DNA from: an uncultured Collinsella sp. | Lineage (GTDB): Bacteria > Actinomycetota > Coriobacteriia > Coriobacteriales > Coriobacteriaceae | Assembly: GCA_900542555.1 (NCBI GenBank) | Contig: UQNU01000009.1 | Span: forward strand, 1-49,036 | Length of the DNA stretch: 49,036 nucleotides | Direction: 5' to 3' | Shown: in pieces, positions 33,196 to 41,992 of the stretch | Layout of the letters: every line of letters starts with the position of its first letter | Position numbering within the stretch: the stretch's first letter is position 1 | Position numbers and translations under genes: made by a program | The notes under the pieces: generated by a model | The model's database searches: none | What the model was told of the DNA's origin: nothing | Seen by the model: only the letters and a program-made list of their open reading frames with translations

Positions 33196-33531
33196 ATGTG
33201 TGATTGCATCTTCTGCAAAATTGCCAACCACGAGATCCCCTCGACCGTCGTCTACGAGGATGACCAGGTCATCGCGTTCGACGACCTCAATCCCCAGGCG
33301 CCGGTCCACACGCTCGTGATCCCCAAGAAGCACTACAGTGACATCGCCGATAACGTGCCCGCCGAGACCATGGGCGCCATGGCCCACGCCATCCAGGAGG
33401 TCGCCAAGGCCAAGGGTCTGGAGGACGGTTTCCGCGTCATCTCCAACAAGGGCGTCAACGCCGGTCAGACCGTCATGCACTTCCACATGCACGTCCTCGG
33501 CGGCAAGAACCTGGGCGAGAACCTCATCTGA
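33196..33531 (+). CDS. HIT family nucleotide hydrolase
   Basis: A 111-residue histidine-triad protein (Hint/HinT type), acting on purine nucleoside phosphoramidates or dinucleotides. The triad is His95, His97, His99 in MHFHMHVLGG; the N-terminal CDCIFCKI motif carries the zinc-type cysteines of this subgroup. The start at 33196 follows GAAAGGAACC. It may be cotranscribed with xseAB, 49 bases upstream. Confidence 0.94.
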   Translation: MCDCIFCKIANHEIPSTVVYEDDQVIAFDDLNPQAPVHTLVIPKKHYSDIADNVPAETMGAMAHAIQEVAKAKGLEDGFRVISNKGVNAGQTVMHFHMHVLGGKNLGENLI

Positions 33532-33572
33532 GGACGCACGGCCCGTCGCCTTGGCTGCCTTTGGAGTAACCT

Positions 33573-34463
33573 ATGCAGTTTTCTCAACTCGAATACCTTC
33601 AAGCGGTAGCGAACTACGGCGGCGTGCGCAAAGCGGCTCGCGCCGTTCACGTGAGCCCACAGGCTGTCTCGTCGGCAATTAAGAAACTGGAGTCTGAGTA
33701 TCAGATCGTTTTGCTCAACCGATCGGCGGGGGAGGCTGTTTTGTCTCCGGCGGGCAGAGAATTTGCACGTCGTGCACGCGTGATCCTGGCACAAGTCGAC
33801 GATCTCAAAAAGTACGCTCAATCGAGGGACGACGGCGTCTCGCCTGACGGCCATTTCCGTCTTTACGCCCCCTGCCTTCATGGGCGGGGGCGCCTTTTTG
33901 CCGAAAACTGGTATGATTCGTTTGAAAGCTCGCACCCTCAGATTCACCTTGATGTGTGGCATCAGCCAACGGCTACATGCTTTGAATCACTTGTGCTTGG
34001 CATTTCGGATGCGGCCATCTCATTTGAGGAACCAAGGGACAGTGTCCTTTCTTCAAAATATTTGGGTGAAAAGGAGCTCAAGGTTCTTTCATGCCCAGCA
34101 GGTCATCAATCTGTTGACGCTATGACCATCCGTGAGTTACTGGGCGGCAGGCTCGCTGTTCCAATTAACTTGTCACCCTGTCTCAATGCAATCAATCAAT
34201 GTCCTGAAGCTCAGCTGGTTAATTTCCGCTTTCGCGATGTCGAATACGGAAACAGGGCACAGGCTGAGTTTCTTCAGGCCGGGGGATTGATATTGAGTTT
34301 TTCTGGCTCTTCTCTCGCATCAGATGGACTGGAAGTGAGCGAGTGCTCCATTGAAGGCTCGCATGACGTAGCCTTGCCCATCTACTTTTGCTATCGACAA
34401 AATGCCTGGACCGATCGACACCAGACGGTATTTCTTCACCTATTGCGTCATCTCGCTTCGTGA
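33573..34463 (+). CDS. LysR-family transcriptional regulator
   Basis: A 296-residue regulator. The N-terminal winged helix is LEYLQAVANYGGVRKAARAVHVSPQAVSSAIKKLE, then a linker helix and a type 2 periplasmic-binding-like effector domain. The effector is unknown. The downstream third of the gene is AT-richer and less codon-biased than the flanking genes, shared with the MFS gene after it, which suggests a transferred pair. The regulator and exporter are in the same orientation, separated by two hairpins. TTTGGAG precedes the ATG. Confidence 0.9.
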   Translation: MQFSQLEYLQAVANYGGVRKAARAVHVSPQAVSSAIKKLESEYQIVLLNRSAGEAVLSPAGREFARRARVILAQVDDLKKYAQSRDDGVSPDGHFRLYAPCLHGRGRLFAENWYDSFESSHPQIHLDVWHQPTATCFESLVLGISDAAISFEEPRDSVLSSKYLGEKELKVLSCPAGHQSVDAMTIRELLGGRLAVPINLSPCLNAINQCPEAQLVNFRFRDVEYGNRAQAEFLQAGGLILSFSGSSLASDGLEVSECSIEGSHDVALPIYFCYRQNAWTDRHQTVFLHLLRHLAS

Positions 34464-34502
34464 GGCCATTTGGCCTCGTGGCGTCAAGTGAATGTTGACG
34501 CC
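34462..34502 (+). other. Two tandem hairpins between LysR and MFS genes
   Basis: GAGGCC-ATTT-GGCCTC (34462-34477) overlaps the LysR stop codon; GGCGTCAA with TTGACGCC (34480-34502) follows and leads into TTGTAA. Together they resemble a weak terminator or a processing site. Confidence 0.5.
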
Positions 34503-34582
34503 TTGTAACACATGACTGACGGCTTTGCCTTCATGCTTTTCCAAGATTTCGGCTTGGGTTATTGGTTCTTGGAGGGCGGAGT

Positions 34583-35743
34583 ATGAAAAACCGTACGGTT
34601 TTGCTTTATATGACGTTCGTTTTTCTGTCGAACTTCAGCACCATCTTGTATTTTCTGACGGTTTACCTTGAATTCGTCGGATTCTCGATGGTGGCGATTT
34701 CTAGCATGATGATTGCATATCAAGTGAGCAAGTTCATCCTTGAAGTTCCCACTGGCTATATTGCTGATAGGTTTGGACGAAAGACAAGCGGCCTCGTTGG
34801 CGTCGTGGGAATGCTTGGATACTACGCCGCCCTGCTTCTCGTCCGTTCTCCTCTGCTTTTAATCGGTGCGTTTGCTCTTAAAGATTTTGCCGTTGCATGT
34901 GTGAGCGGATCCATCGAAGCGATTTACATTGACAGCGTCTCTCAGGACCAGCTCGTAAGACTTAATGTCGTTGAGCGATTTGTTTTCTATGCCTCTTATG
35001 CCATCTCCGCTTGCGTGGGCGGTTTCATTTCGTCTGTCGGTGCATATCTCATTGGTCTTTCGGCAGATATCATCGCAATGGTGTTGACGTTGGTTGTCGT
35101 TGTCTGCATTCCTGAGATGCAAAGAGGGAGCACTGCGGGGACACCTGAGCGTGGAATTAGCCCGAAGATGATCGGTGCCGCTATTGCGTGTAATGGCATT
35201 CTTCGTTCAGCGTTCATCATGGACTGTTCTCAGGCATTTGCTTTTGTCGCCCTGGAAGACTTTTTCTCACTGCTGCTTGCGGGTCGCGGAATGAATGCCG
35301 TCGCTTCGGGTGTGACCATTGCGGTCCAGCTCCTTGCCTCGGCCTCCATAGGGTTTATTGTGCCCAGTGCGATTACTCGTGTCGACAAGGGCCGTTTTGC
35401 GTGTATATGCGGCATCATTCGCTTAGTATTGACAGCTTTGTTTTTGATTCCCCTTACTCCGGCTAATTTGCTGCCCGTGTTCTATGTGCTGCAGACGGTT
35501 GCGTACTCGTTGTTTGCCCCAATCAAATACTCAGTTTTTCAAAATGCTGCCGATTCTTCGATGCGCTGTTCACTGATTTCGGTTCAAAGCCAGATGGTGG
35601 CGGTGGGTGCCGTTCTTTTCTATCTGCTCAACGCTGTGTTGAGTAGCGTTGCAGGCATTCGAGTCGTATTGCTTGTTGCGCTCGGGATTTCTTCCTTGGT
35701 GTATATCCCCGCGCTCTTTCGTCTTACAAGTCAAAGGCCGTGA
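34583..35743 (+). CDS. MFS transporter
   Basis: A 386-residue major facilitator with about 12 hydrophobic segments. The loop 2-3 motif appears as GYIADRFGRKTSG, typical of drug:H+ antiporters and metabolite exporters. The substrate is unknown. It follows a LysR-type regulator with the same unusual base composition and likely forms a regulator-exporter pair. The ATG at 34583 has GGAGGGCGGAG upstream; an earlier in-frame TTG is less likely. Confidence 0.85.
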   Translation: MKNRTVLLYMTFVFLSNFSTILYFLTVYLEFVGFSMVAISSMMIAYQVSKFILEVPTGYIADRFGRKTSGLVGVVGMLGYYAALLLVRSPLLLIGAFALKDFAVACVSGSIEAIYIDSVSQDQLVRLNVVERFVFYASYAISACVGGFISSVGAYLIGLSADIIAMVLTLVVVVCIPEMQRGSTAGTPERGISPKMIGAAIACNGILRSAFIMDCSQAFAFVALEDFFSLLLAGRGMNAVASGVTIAVQLLASASIGFIVPSAITRVDKGRFACICGIIRLVLTALFLIPLTPANLLPVFYVLQTVAYSLFAPIKYSVFQNAADSSMRCSLISVQSQMVAVGAVLFYLLNAVLSSVAGIRVVLLVALGISSLVYIPALFRLTSQRP

Positions 35744-35776
35744 GTATTTGGACACCGATAACTTATATATCAACGC

Positions 35777-35810
35777 AATAAACCCGAGCGCGAGGGCGTT
35801 TGGGTTTATT
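35777..35810 (+). terminator. Stem-loop between MFS gene and ackA
   Basis: A 15-bp stem with two G-T pairs (35777-35791 with 35796-35810), loop GAGG, right arm ending GGGTTTATT. It ends 53 bases before the ackA start, so it terminates the island or is in the ackA leader. Confidence 0.7.
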
Positions 35811-35863
35811 ATTGAAGCGTATGTAACCTGGCGGCGCCACACCGCCTGTTAGTAGGGAGACAC

Positions 35864-37042
35864 ATGAACGTTCTGGTCGTCAACGCAGGATCTTCGACCC
35901 TTAAGTATCAGGTCATCGATACCAAGTCCCACAAGGTGTCCGCAAAGGGCTCCTGCGAGCGCGTCTGCTTTACCGGCGGTACCTTCACCCATGCTGCCAA
36001 TGGCTCCAAGAAGGTGACCGAGAACATCGAGTTCCCCGACCACAAGGTCGCCATCGAGGTCGTCCTGAAGGACCTTGAGGCCAACGGCGTCAAGATCGAG
36101 GGCATTGGTCACCGTATCGTTCAGGGCGGTTGGTACTTTGGTGATTCCTCCCTCGTCGACGAGGACGTCCTCGCCAAGATTCGCGAGGTCGCCCCGCTGG
36201 CGCCGCTGCACAACAACCCCGAGGCCAACGTTATCGAGTACTGCCTGGAGCAGTATCCCGATCTGCCCAACGTCACGGTCTACGACACCGCTTTCCACTT
36301 CAACATGCCCGAGGTCGCCAAGACCTACGCCCTTCCCAAGGATGTTTGCGACAAGCTGCACATCCGTAAGTATGGCGCTCACGGCACCAGCTATCGCTAC
36401 ATCTCCAAGAAGGTCGCCGAGATGACCAACGGCGAGGCCCGCAAGGTCGTCGTGTGCCACATCGGCTCCGGCGCTTCCCTGTGCGCCATCGAGGACGGCA
36501 AGTGCATGGATACCACCATGGGCTTGACGCCGCTCGACGGCGTCATGATGGGCACCCGCTGTGGCTCCATCGACCCGGCTACCGTGTGCTACCTGCAGCG
36601 CGAGGGTGGCTACACCTTCGACGAGGTCGACGAGATGATGAACAAGAAGTCCGGCCTTTTGGCTGTGACCGGCGGCAAGACCAACGACTGCCGCAACGTC
36701 GAGGAGCTCGCCGCCGCTGGTGACCCCGATGCTCAGCTCGCCTTCGACATGTTTGTCTACAAGATTGCCGCCAAGGCTGCCGAGATGGCTACTTCTATGT
36801 GCGGTATGGACACCCTTGTCTTTACTGCCGGCATCGGCGAGCACGCTCCGGCGGTCCGCGCCGGCGTTGCCGACCGCCTGGCCTTTATGGGCGTCAAGAT
36901 GGATCATGCCCGCAACGCTCTGCGTGGCGACGGCGCTTGGTGCCTGTCTGCCAAGGATTCCAAGGTCAAGATCTTCGTCATCCCCACGGACGAGGAGTTC
37001 ATGATCGCCTCCGACGTCGAGCGCATCGTCAACGGCAAGTAA
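35864..37042 (+). CDS. ackA: Acetate kinase, divergent copy
   Basis: A 392-residue acetate/propionate kinase-family protein, converting acetyl phosphate plus ADP to acetate plus ATP. The ASKHA fold is evident: MNVLVVNAGSST at the N-terminus, GHRIVQGGW, APLHN, VYDTAFH, GTRCGSIDP, TAGIGEH and IPTDEE at the end. Two normally conserved positions differ: the HGTSH motif is HGTSY (Tyr177) and the LGNG nucleotide loop is IGSG (Ser202). It may have altered kinetics or substrate. GGGAGA precedes the ATG. It shares about two-thirds identity by eye with the copy directly downstream. Confidence 0.92.
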   Translation: MNVLVVNAGSSTLKYQVIDTKSHKVSAKGSCERVCFTGGTFTHAANGSKKVTENIEFPDHKVAIEVVLKDLEANGVKIEGIGHRIVQGGWYFGDSSLVDEDVLAKIREVAPLAPLHNNPEANVIEYCLEQYPDLPNVTVYDTAFHFNMPEVAKTYALPKDVCDKLHIRKYGAHGTSYRYISKKVAEMTNGEARKVVVCHIGSGASLCAIEDGKCMDTTMGLTPLDGVMMGTRCGSIDPATVCYLQREGGYTFDEVDEMMNKKSGLLAVTGGKTNDCRNVEELAAAGDPDAQLAFDMFVYKIAAKAAEMATSMCGMDTLVFTAGIGEHAPAVRAGVADRLAFMGVKMDHARNALRGDGAWCLSAKDSKVKIFVIPTDEEFMIASDVERIVNGK

Positions 37043-37053
37043 TTGCAAGAGGG

Positions 37054-37092
37054 GAGGGGCTGGACGACCGAGCGCCGTTCGGCCCCTCTTTT
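37054..37092 (+). terminator. Terminator between the two ackA genes
   Basis: GAGGGGC (37054-37060) pairs with GCCCCTC (37082-37088), long loop, then TTTT. It lies 12 bases past the first ackA stop, so the copies are not simply one operon. Confidence 0.8.
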
Positions 37093-37123
37093 GCGCTCGT
37101 TGGGCGATATGACTGATAGCTAT

Positions 37124-37140
37124 TTATCAAGTTGTGATAA
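37124..37140. promoter_or_regulatory. Operator-like palindrome at the second ackA promoter
   Basis: TTATCA-AGTTG-TGATAA, perfect 6-bp arms, upstream of an AT-rich candidate -10 (TAAAAT, 37149-37154). The word GATAACTT in it also occurs upstream of the first ackA at 35757-35764. Confidence 0.45.
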
Positions 37141-37206
37141 CTTCTTATTAAAATGCGGCCGCCTTAAGGGGTCTGCGTCGACCGTATTGCACTGCAAAGG
37201 AGTCTC

Positions 37207-38385
37207 ATGAACGTACTTGTTGTCAACGCCGGCAGCTCAAGCCTTAAATATCAGCTTTTGGATACCGATACCCGAGAGGTTTTCGCCAAGGGCAACTGCG
37301 AACGTATCGCTTCGGACATGGGCATCTTTGGCCACTCCGAGAACGGTGGCGCCAAGCAGACCGAGGAGGTCCCTTTCCCCGATCATCGCTCTGCTATCGC
37401 TCGCGTGCTCGAGGAGCTCGAGAAGACCGACTTTACGATTGATGGCATTGGCCATCGTATCGTTCAGGGCGGCTGGCACTTCGATGATTCCGCGGTCGTC
37501 GACGATGAGGTCATGGCTAAGATCCTTGAGGTGGCACCGCTCGCTCCGCTGCACAATTACGGCGAGGCCGCGGCAATCGAGTATTGCCGCGAGAAGTATC
37601 CGGAGCTGCCCAATGTGGCCGTCTTCGACACCTCGTTCCACATGACCATGCCCGAGGTCGCCTACACCTACGCGCTGCCCAAGGACGTGTGCGACAAGTA
37701 CCACGTGCGCAAGTACGGCGCACACGGTACGAGCCACCGCTACGAGTGGATGATGGCCAAGGAGATCCTGGGCTCGCGCTGCCACCGCCTGCTTTCGTGC
37801 CATCTGGGCAATGGTGCCTCGCTTGCCGCCATTGAGGACGGCGTGTGCCGCGACACCACGATGGGCCTCACGCCGCTTGACGGCCTGATGATGGGTACCC
37901 GTTGCGGTTCCATCGACCCGGCCACCGTGTGTTATCTTCAGCGCGAGGGCGGCTACAGTTACCAGGAAGTCGACGACATGATGAACAAGCAGTCTGGTCT
38001 GCTTGCCATTTCGGGTATCTCCAACGACGCCCGCGACATCCGCACGCGCGCCTCCGAGGGCGACGAGCGCTGCCTGCTCGCCTTCGATATGTTCGCCTAC
38101 AAGGCCATGCAGCAGGCCGGCTCCATGATTGCTTCCATGGCGGGCGTGGACACCATCACCTTTACCGCCGGCATCGGCGAGAACGACTGGTCGATCCGTA
38201 AGGCCTTCTGCGACTGCTTTGAGTGGCTGGGCGTGCGCATCGACAACAACAAGAACCGCGAGGCCGTGGGCAACGGCCCGCAGGTCATCAGCGCCGCCGG
38301 TTCCGCCGTCACGGTCATGGTCATCCCCACCGACGAGGAATACATGATCGCCCACGACGTCGAGCGTCTGACCAAGAACAACTAA
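37207..38385 (+). CDS. ackA: Acetate kinase, canonical-motif copy
   Basis: A 392-residue acetate kinase, same length as the upstream copy. It keeps the conserved HGTSH (His173, His177) and the HLGNG loop (Asn202), plus GTRCGSIDP and TAGIGEN. Like its neighbour it reads GHRIVQGGW where most acetate kinases have GHRVVHGG, so the pair probably arose by duplication within one lineage. Its own promoter region and the terminator ahead of it indicate separate control. AAAGGAG precedes the ATG. pta is convergent on the other side of a shared terminator. Confidence 0.94.
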   Translation: MNVLVVNAGSSSLKYQLLDTDTREVFAKGNCERIASDMGIFGHSENGGAKQTEEVPFPDHRSAIARVLEELEKTDFTIDGIGHRIVQGGWHFDDSAVVDDEVMAKILEVAPLAPLHNYGEAAAIEYCREKYPELPNVAVFDTSFHMTMPEVAYTYALPKDVCDKYHVRKYGAHGTSHRYEWMMAKEILGSRCHRLLSCHLGNGASLAAIEDGVCRDTTMGLTPLDGLMMGTRCGSIDPATVCYLQREGGYSYQEVDDMMNKQSGLLAISGISNDARDIRTRASEGDERCLLAFDMFAYKAMQQAGSMIASMAGVDTITFTAGIGENDWSIRKAFCDCFEWLGVRIDNNKNREAVGNGPQVISAAGSAVTVMVIPTDEEYMIAHDVERLTKNN

Positions 38386-38407
38386 CGCGCGCATTTGCAA
38401 GTAAACG

Positions 38408-38441
38408 AAAGGCCTCCAGAGCAACAGCTCCGGAGGCCTTT
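38408..38441. terminator. Bidirectional terminator between ackA and pta
   Basis: Outer stem AAAGGCCTCC with GGAGGCCTTT and an inner AGAGC/GCTC pairing, followed by TTTTT on the plus strand and preceded by AAA for the minus strand. Confidence 0.88.
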
Positions 38442-38521
38442 TTACTAGTAGGCGGAAATTCCAGTCCCAAAGTGACCATCGCCGGCAACGCCTGCGCTGC
38501 CTTCGGCGGGGATATGTCTGG

Positions 38522-39502
38522 CTACTCAGCCATCTGAGCCTGGACGGCGGTGATGGCCACGACACCCACGATGTCGTCGGCAGAGCAGCCGCGCGAAAGG
38601 TCGTTAACCGGCTTGGCGATGCCCTGCAGGATGGGGCCGTAGGCGTCGGCACCGGCGAAGCGCTGGACCAGCTTGTAGCCGATGTTGCCGGCCTCGAGGT
38701 CGGGGAATACGAGCACGTTGGCCTTACCGGCGACGGAGGAGCCGGGAGCCTTGAGCTGGGCGACAGTGGGGACGATAGCGGCATCGAGCTGCAGGTCGCC
38801 GTCGATGGCGAGCTCGGGAGCCTTCTCCTTGCAGAACTTCACGGCCTCTTGGACCTTCTTGGCGACCTCGCCGCCAGCGGAGCCCATGGTGGAGTAGGAG
38901 AGCATGGCCACGTGCGGCTCAACGTTGCCCATGAAGGTGGACCAGGAGTGAGCGGAGGCGATGGCGATCTCGGAGAGCTCGTCGGAGGACGGGTTGATGT
39001 TGAGGCCGCAGTCGGCGAAGATCAGCGTGCCGTCGGTGCCGAACTGCGGGGTGTCGGTGCACATCACGAAGAAGGCCGAGACCAGCTTGGTGCCCGGGGC
39101 GGTCTTGAGGATCTGAAGCGCGGGGCGCAGGGTGTCGGCGGTGGAGTGGCAGGCGCCGGAGACCAGGCCGTCGGCATCGCCCATCTTGACCATCATGGTG
39201 CCAAAGTAGGTGGCGTCCATCACCTGGGCACGAGCCTGCTCGATGGTAACGCCCTTCTTGGCGCGGAGCTCGGCAAACTTCTGTGCGTACTCCTCGTGCT
39301 TCTCGGCATTGCGCGGGTCGATGACGGTAGCGCCGGGAACGTTGATCTCGTCGGGGTTGCCCAGGATGACGATCTTTGCCAGGCCCTCCTCGATGATTTT
39401 GGTGGCCGCGACGATAGTGCGCGGATCCTCGCCCTCGGGCAGGACGATCGTCTTAAGGTCGGCCTTGGCGGCAGACTTCATACGGTTTAGGAAATCGCTC
39501 AT
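38522..39502 (-). CDS. pta: Phosphate acetyltransferase
   Basis: Converts acetyl-CoA and phosphate to acetyl phosphate, the substrate of AckA. 326 residues, the short single-domain form. Motifs: LPEGEDPRTIVAA near the N-terminus, GDADGLVSGACHSTADTLRPALQI, and the active-site region MLSYSTMGSAGG. AAGGAG lies five bases upstream of the ATG at 39502. It is convergent with the second ackA and divergent from glf. A GGGTTTATT stem-loop resembling that of the first ackA leader lies in its leader. Confidence 0.95.
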   Translation of the reverse strand: MSDFLNRMKSAAKADLKTIVLPEGEDPRTIVAATKIIEEGLAKIVILGNPDEINVPGATVIDPRNAEKHEEYAQKFAELRAKKGVTIEQARAQVMDATYFGTMMVKMGDADGLVSGACHSTADTLRPALQILKTAPGTKLVSAFFVMCTDTPQFGTDGTLIFADCGLNINPSSDELSEIAIASAHSWSTFMGNVEPHVAMLSYSTMGSAGGEVAKKVQEAVKFCKEKAPELAIDGDLQLDAAIVPTVAQLKAPGSSVAGKANVLVFPDLEAGNIGYKLVQRFAGADAYGPILQGIAKPVNDLSRGCSADDIVGVVAITAVQAQMAE

Positions 39503-39555
39503 GTTACTCCTTACAAGCGTTTCACTAAGCTCCAGGCGCCCGGCTGTTCACGAAT

Positions 39556-39576
39556 AAACCCGCTGCTAGCGGGTTT
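39556..39576 (-). other. Stem-loop in the pta leader
   Basis: Perfect 9-bp stem AAACCCGCT/AGCGGGTTT with a three-base loop, followed by ATTC on the minus strand, 54 bases upstream of the pta ATG. Confidence 0.6.
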
Positions 39577-39629
39577 ACCTTTCAATTATGTTCGCCGCGG
39601 TGCTTGAGCTTTCCTTGTGTGGCAAGCTC

Positions 39630-39655
39630 ATTATAGGACGCATTAGCGCTATAAT
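39630..39655. promoter_or_regulatory. Divergent -10 boxes for pta and glf
   Basis: TATAAT on the minus strand (39630-39635) and TATAAT on the plus strand (39650-39655) form a 7-bp inverted repeat (ATTATAG ... CTATAAT) in the 231-base gap between the two genes. The promoters should overlap, so one may interfere with the other. No good -35 box is clear for either. Confidence 0.55.
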
Positions 39656-39733
39656 CGCTCTGATAAATATGTCTCGAAGAATGTTCGAGAAAAGCCCAGC
39701 TAACGAGCCCGTGGCTTTTGACAAGGAGTATCG

Positions 39734-40936
39734 ATGCAGATTACCTCAGGCCTGCCTGAAGGCTTTAACGCCGGCGCGTACGACATGATTGTCGTCGGTG
39801 CTGGATATGCCGGTGCCGTTTGCGCCCGCCGTCTCGCCGAGACCATCGGCTATCGTGTTGCCGTTTTGGAGCGCCGTAGCCACATTGCGGGCAATGCCTA
39901 TGACTGCACTGACGAGGCCGGAATCCTGATCCACGAGTACGGTCCGCATATCTATCACACTTTTAACGAGCGCGTGCACAATTTCCTGTCGCGCTTTACC
40001 AAGTGGACGGATTATCAGCACAAGGTGCTCGCCAACATCAACGGTACCCTTATGCCCGTGCCCTTCAACCATGCGAGTCTCAAGCTCGCTTTTGGTGACG
40101 AGCGCGGCGAGGAGCTGTACCAGAAGCTCGTGGAGACCTTTGGCAAGGATGTCAAGGTGCCCATTATGGAGCTGCGTAAGAAGAACGACCCGGATCTTGC
40201 CGAGGTCGCCGATTACGTCTACGAGAACGTCTTTTTGCATTACACCATGAAGCAGTGGGGCCAGACGCCCGATCAGATCGATCCCTCGATCACCGGCCGC
40301 GTTCCCGTCTTTGTGGGCGATGATGACCGCTACTTCCCGCAAGCTCCCTTCCAGGGCATGCCGCAGGAGGGCTACACGGCGCTCTTTGAGCACATGCTCG
40401 ACCACGACCTGATCGACGTGTTCTGCGACGTGGACGCCCGTGACCTCTTTGAAATCGACGAGACTACCGTCAAGATCGACGGCAAGGTCTATGGTGGCGA
40501 GATCGTCTACACCGGTCCGCTCGATGAGCTGTTCAATCTCGATCTGGGCGCGCTACCGTACCGCACGCTCGACATGAAGTTCGAGACGCTCGATATGGAC
40601 CAGTTCCAGCCCGTGGGCACCGTCAACTACACCACGAGCGAGGACTACACGCGCATCACCGAGTTTAAGAACATGACCGGTCAGGTCCTGCCCGGCAAGA
40701 CCACCATCATGAAGGAGTACTCCAAGGCCTATACGCCCGGCTCGGGCGAGACGCCGTACTACGCCATTCTTGAGCCCGAGAACCGTGAGCTCTATGAGCG
40801 CTATCTTGAGCGCGTCCAGAACCTGACGAACTTCCACCCGGTGGGTCGTCTGGCCGAGTATCGTTACTACGATATGGACGCCGTGACCAATTCTGCCCTC
40901 GATCTTTCGGATGAGATTATCGCCTGCCATGCATAA
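39734..40936 (+). CDS. glf: UDP-galactopyranose mutase
   Basis: Flavoenzyme interconverting UDP-galactopyranose and UDP-galactofuranose, precursor of surface galactan. 400 residues. The FAD-binding motif VVGAGYAGAVCARRL is at about 20-34, with the family motifs ERRSHIAGNAYD, HEYGPHIYHTFN and the late RLAEYRYYDMDA. GGAG precedes the ATG. The next gene is a glycosyltransferase overlapping by eight bases, giving a galactan-type module. Confidence 0.95.
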   Translation: MQITSGLPEGFNAGAYDMIVVGAGYAGAVCARRLAETIGYRVAVLERRSHIAGNAYDCTDEAGILIHEYGPHIYHTFNERVHNFLSRFTKWTDYQHKVLANINGTLMPVPFNHASLKLAFGDERGEELYQKLVETFGKDVKVPIMELRKKNDPDLAEVADYVYENVFLHYTMKQWGQTPDQIDPSITGRVPVFVGDDDRYFPQAPFQGMPQEGYTALFEHMLDHDLIDVFCDVDARDLFEIDETTVKIDGKVYGGEIVYTGPLDELFNLDLGALPYRTLDMKFETLDMDQFQPVGTVNYTTSEDYTRITEFKNMTGQVLPGKTTIMKEYSKAYTPGSGETPYYAILEPENRELYERYLERVQNLTNFHPVGRLAEYRYYDMDAVTNSALDLSDEIIACHA

Positions 40937-41960
40937 AGTCATAACATTCGGTATTCCCTCGTATAACGCCGCCAAGGACATGGACCATTGCATCACCTCC
41001 ATCTTGGAGGGGAGCAATTACGCCACCGATATCGAGATTATCGTGGTGGACGACGGCTCCAAGGACGAGACTGCCGCCAAGGCCGACGAGTGGGAGGCAC
41101 GTTATCCCGGTATCATTCGTGCGGTACACCAGGAGAACGGCGGCCACGGTATTGCCGTCCTTTCGGGTCTGCGCGAGGCGCAGGGCACCTACTACAAGGT
41201 CGTCGACTCGGACGACTGGCTCGACGCTGCGGCTCTTTCGACTATGCTGTCGATTCTGCGTGGCTTTGAAGAGCGTGATCAGCGCGTTGACCTGTTTATC
41301 TCGAACTACGTGTACGAGAAGGTTTACGAGGGCACGCATACCGCTATTGGCTACAAATTTGCCCTGCCGCGCAAAAAGATCTTTTCCTGGGATCAGATCG
41401 GTCATTTTCGCCTGGACCAGAACCTACTCATGCACAGCCTGTGCTATCGCACGGATGTGCTGCGCGAGTCCAACCTTCCCATGCCGCCGCACACGTTCTA
41501 TGTGGACAACATCTACGCCTACGTGCCGCTGCCGCGTTGCAAGACCATGTACTACGCTGACATCGACCTCTACCGCTACTTTATCGGTCGCGAGGGCCAG
41601 AGCGTCAACGAGGCAACGATGGTCAAGCGTCTGGACCAGCAGTTCCGTGTGACGCGCATCATGATGGAGTCGTACCACCTGTACAGCGATGTCGAGTCGT
41701 CGCGCCTGCGTTCGTACATGATGGGCTATTTCACCATGATGATGGCGATCTGCTCGGTGCTCACCAAGCTTTCCGAGGAAGATTGCGCCGACGAGCGCCT
41801 AAAGACGCTGTGGAATGATTTGAAGGCCTACGACGAGCGCATGTATCGTCGTGCCCGCTACGGCGTGGTCGGGTTCTTCACCAACCTGCGCGGACGGGCC
41901 GGAGACAAAACCACACTCGGCCTATACCGTCTTGCCTCAAAGATCTTCAAATTCAACTAG
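40929..41960 (+). CDS. Family 2 glycosyltransferase
   Basis: A 343-residue GT-A glycosyltransferase. Donor-site motifs are VVVDDGSKDET near residue 38 and VVDSDDWLD near 95 (DxD-type). No membrane helices are obvious, so it is a cytoplasmic or peripheral enzyme, probably adding a sugar, perhaps galactofuranose, to a lipid-linked glycan. The ATG at 40929 overlaps the glf stop (ATGCATAA), so it is translationally coupled; an ATG at 40911 is possible. Its C-terminus, YRLASKIFKFN, is matched by a relic on the opposite strand 140 bases downstream. Confidence 0.88.
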   Translation: MHKVITFGIPSYNAAKDMDHCITSILEGSNYATDIEIIVVDDGSKDETAAKADEWEARYPGIIRAVHQENGGHGIAVLSGLREAQGTYYKVVDSDDWLDAAALSTMLSILRGFEERDQRVDLFISNYVYEKVYEGTHTAIGYKFALPRKKIFSWDQIGHFRLDQNLLMHSLCYRTDVLRESNLPMPPHTFYVDNIYAYVPLPRCKTMYYADIDLYRYFIGREGQSVNEATMVKRLDQQFRVTRIMMESYHLYSDVESSRLRSYMMGYFTMMMAICSVLTKLSEEDCADERLKTLWNDLKAYDERMYRRARYGVVGFFTNLRGRAGDKTTLGLYRLASKIFKFN

Positions 41961-41992
41961 CTGCTGAGTAATCGCTGCTGATAGGTTGACTG

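Noticed and set aside
37237..38784. A 515-codon minus-strand frame spanning the second ackA and part of pta
   Set aside because: It runs through a bidirectional terminator and is antisense to a clear acetate kinase.
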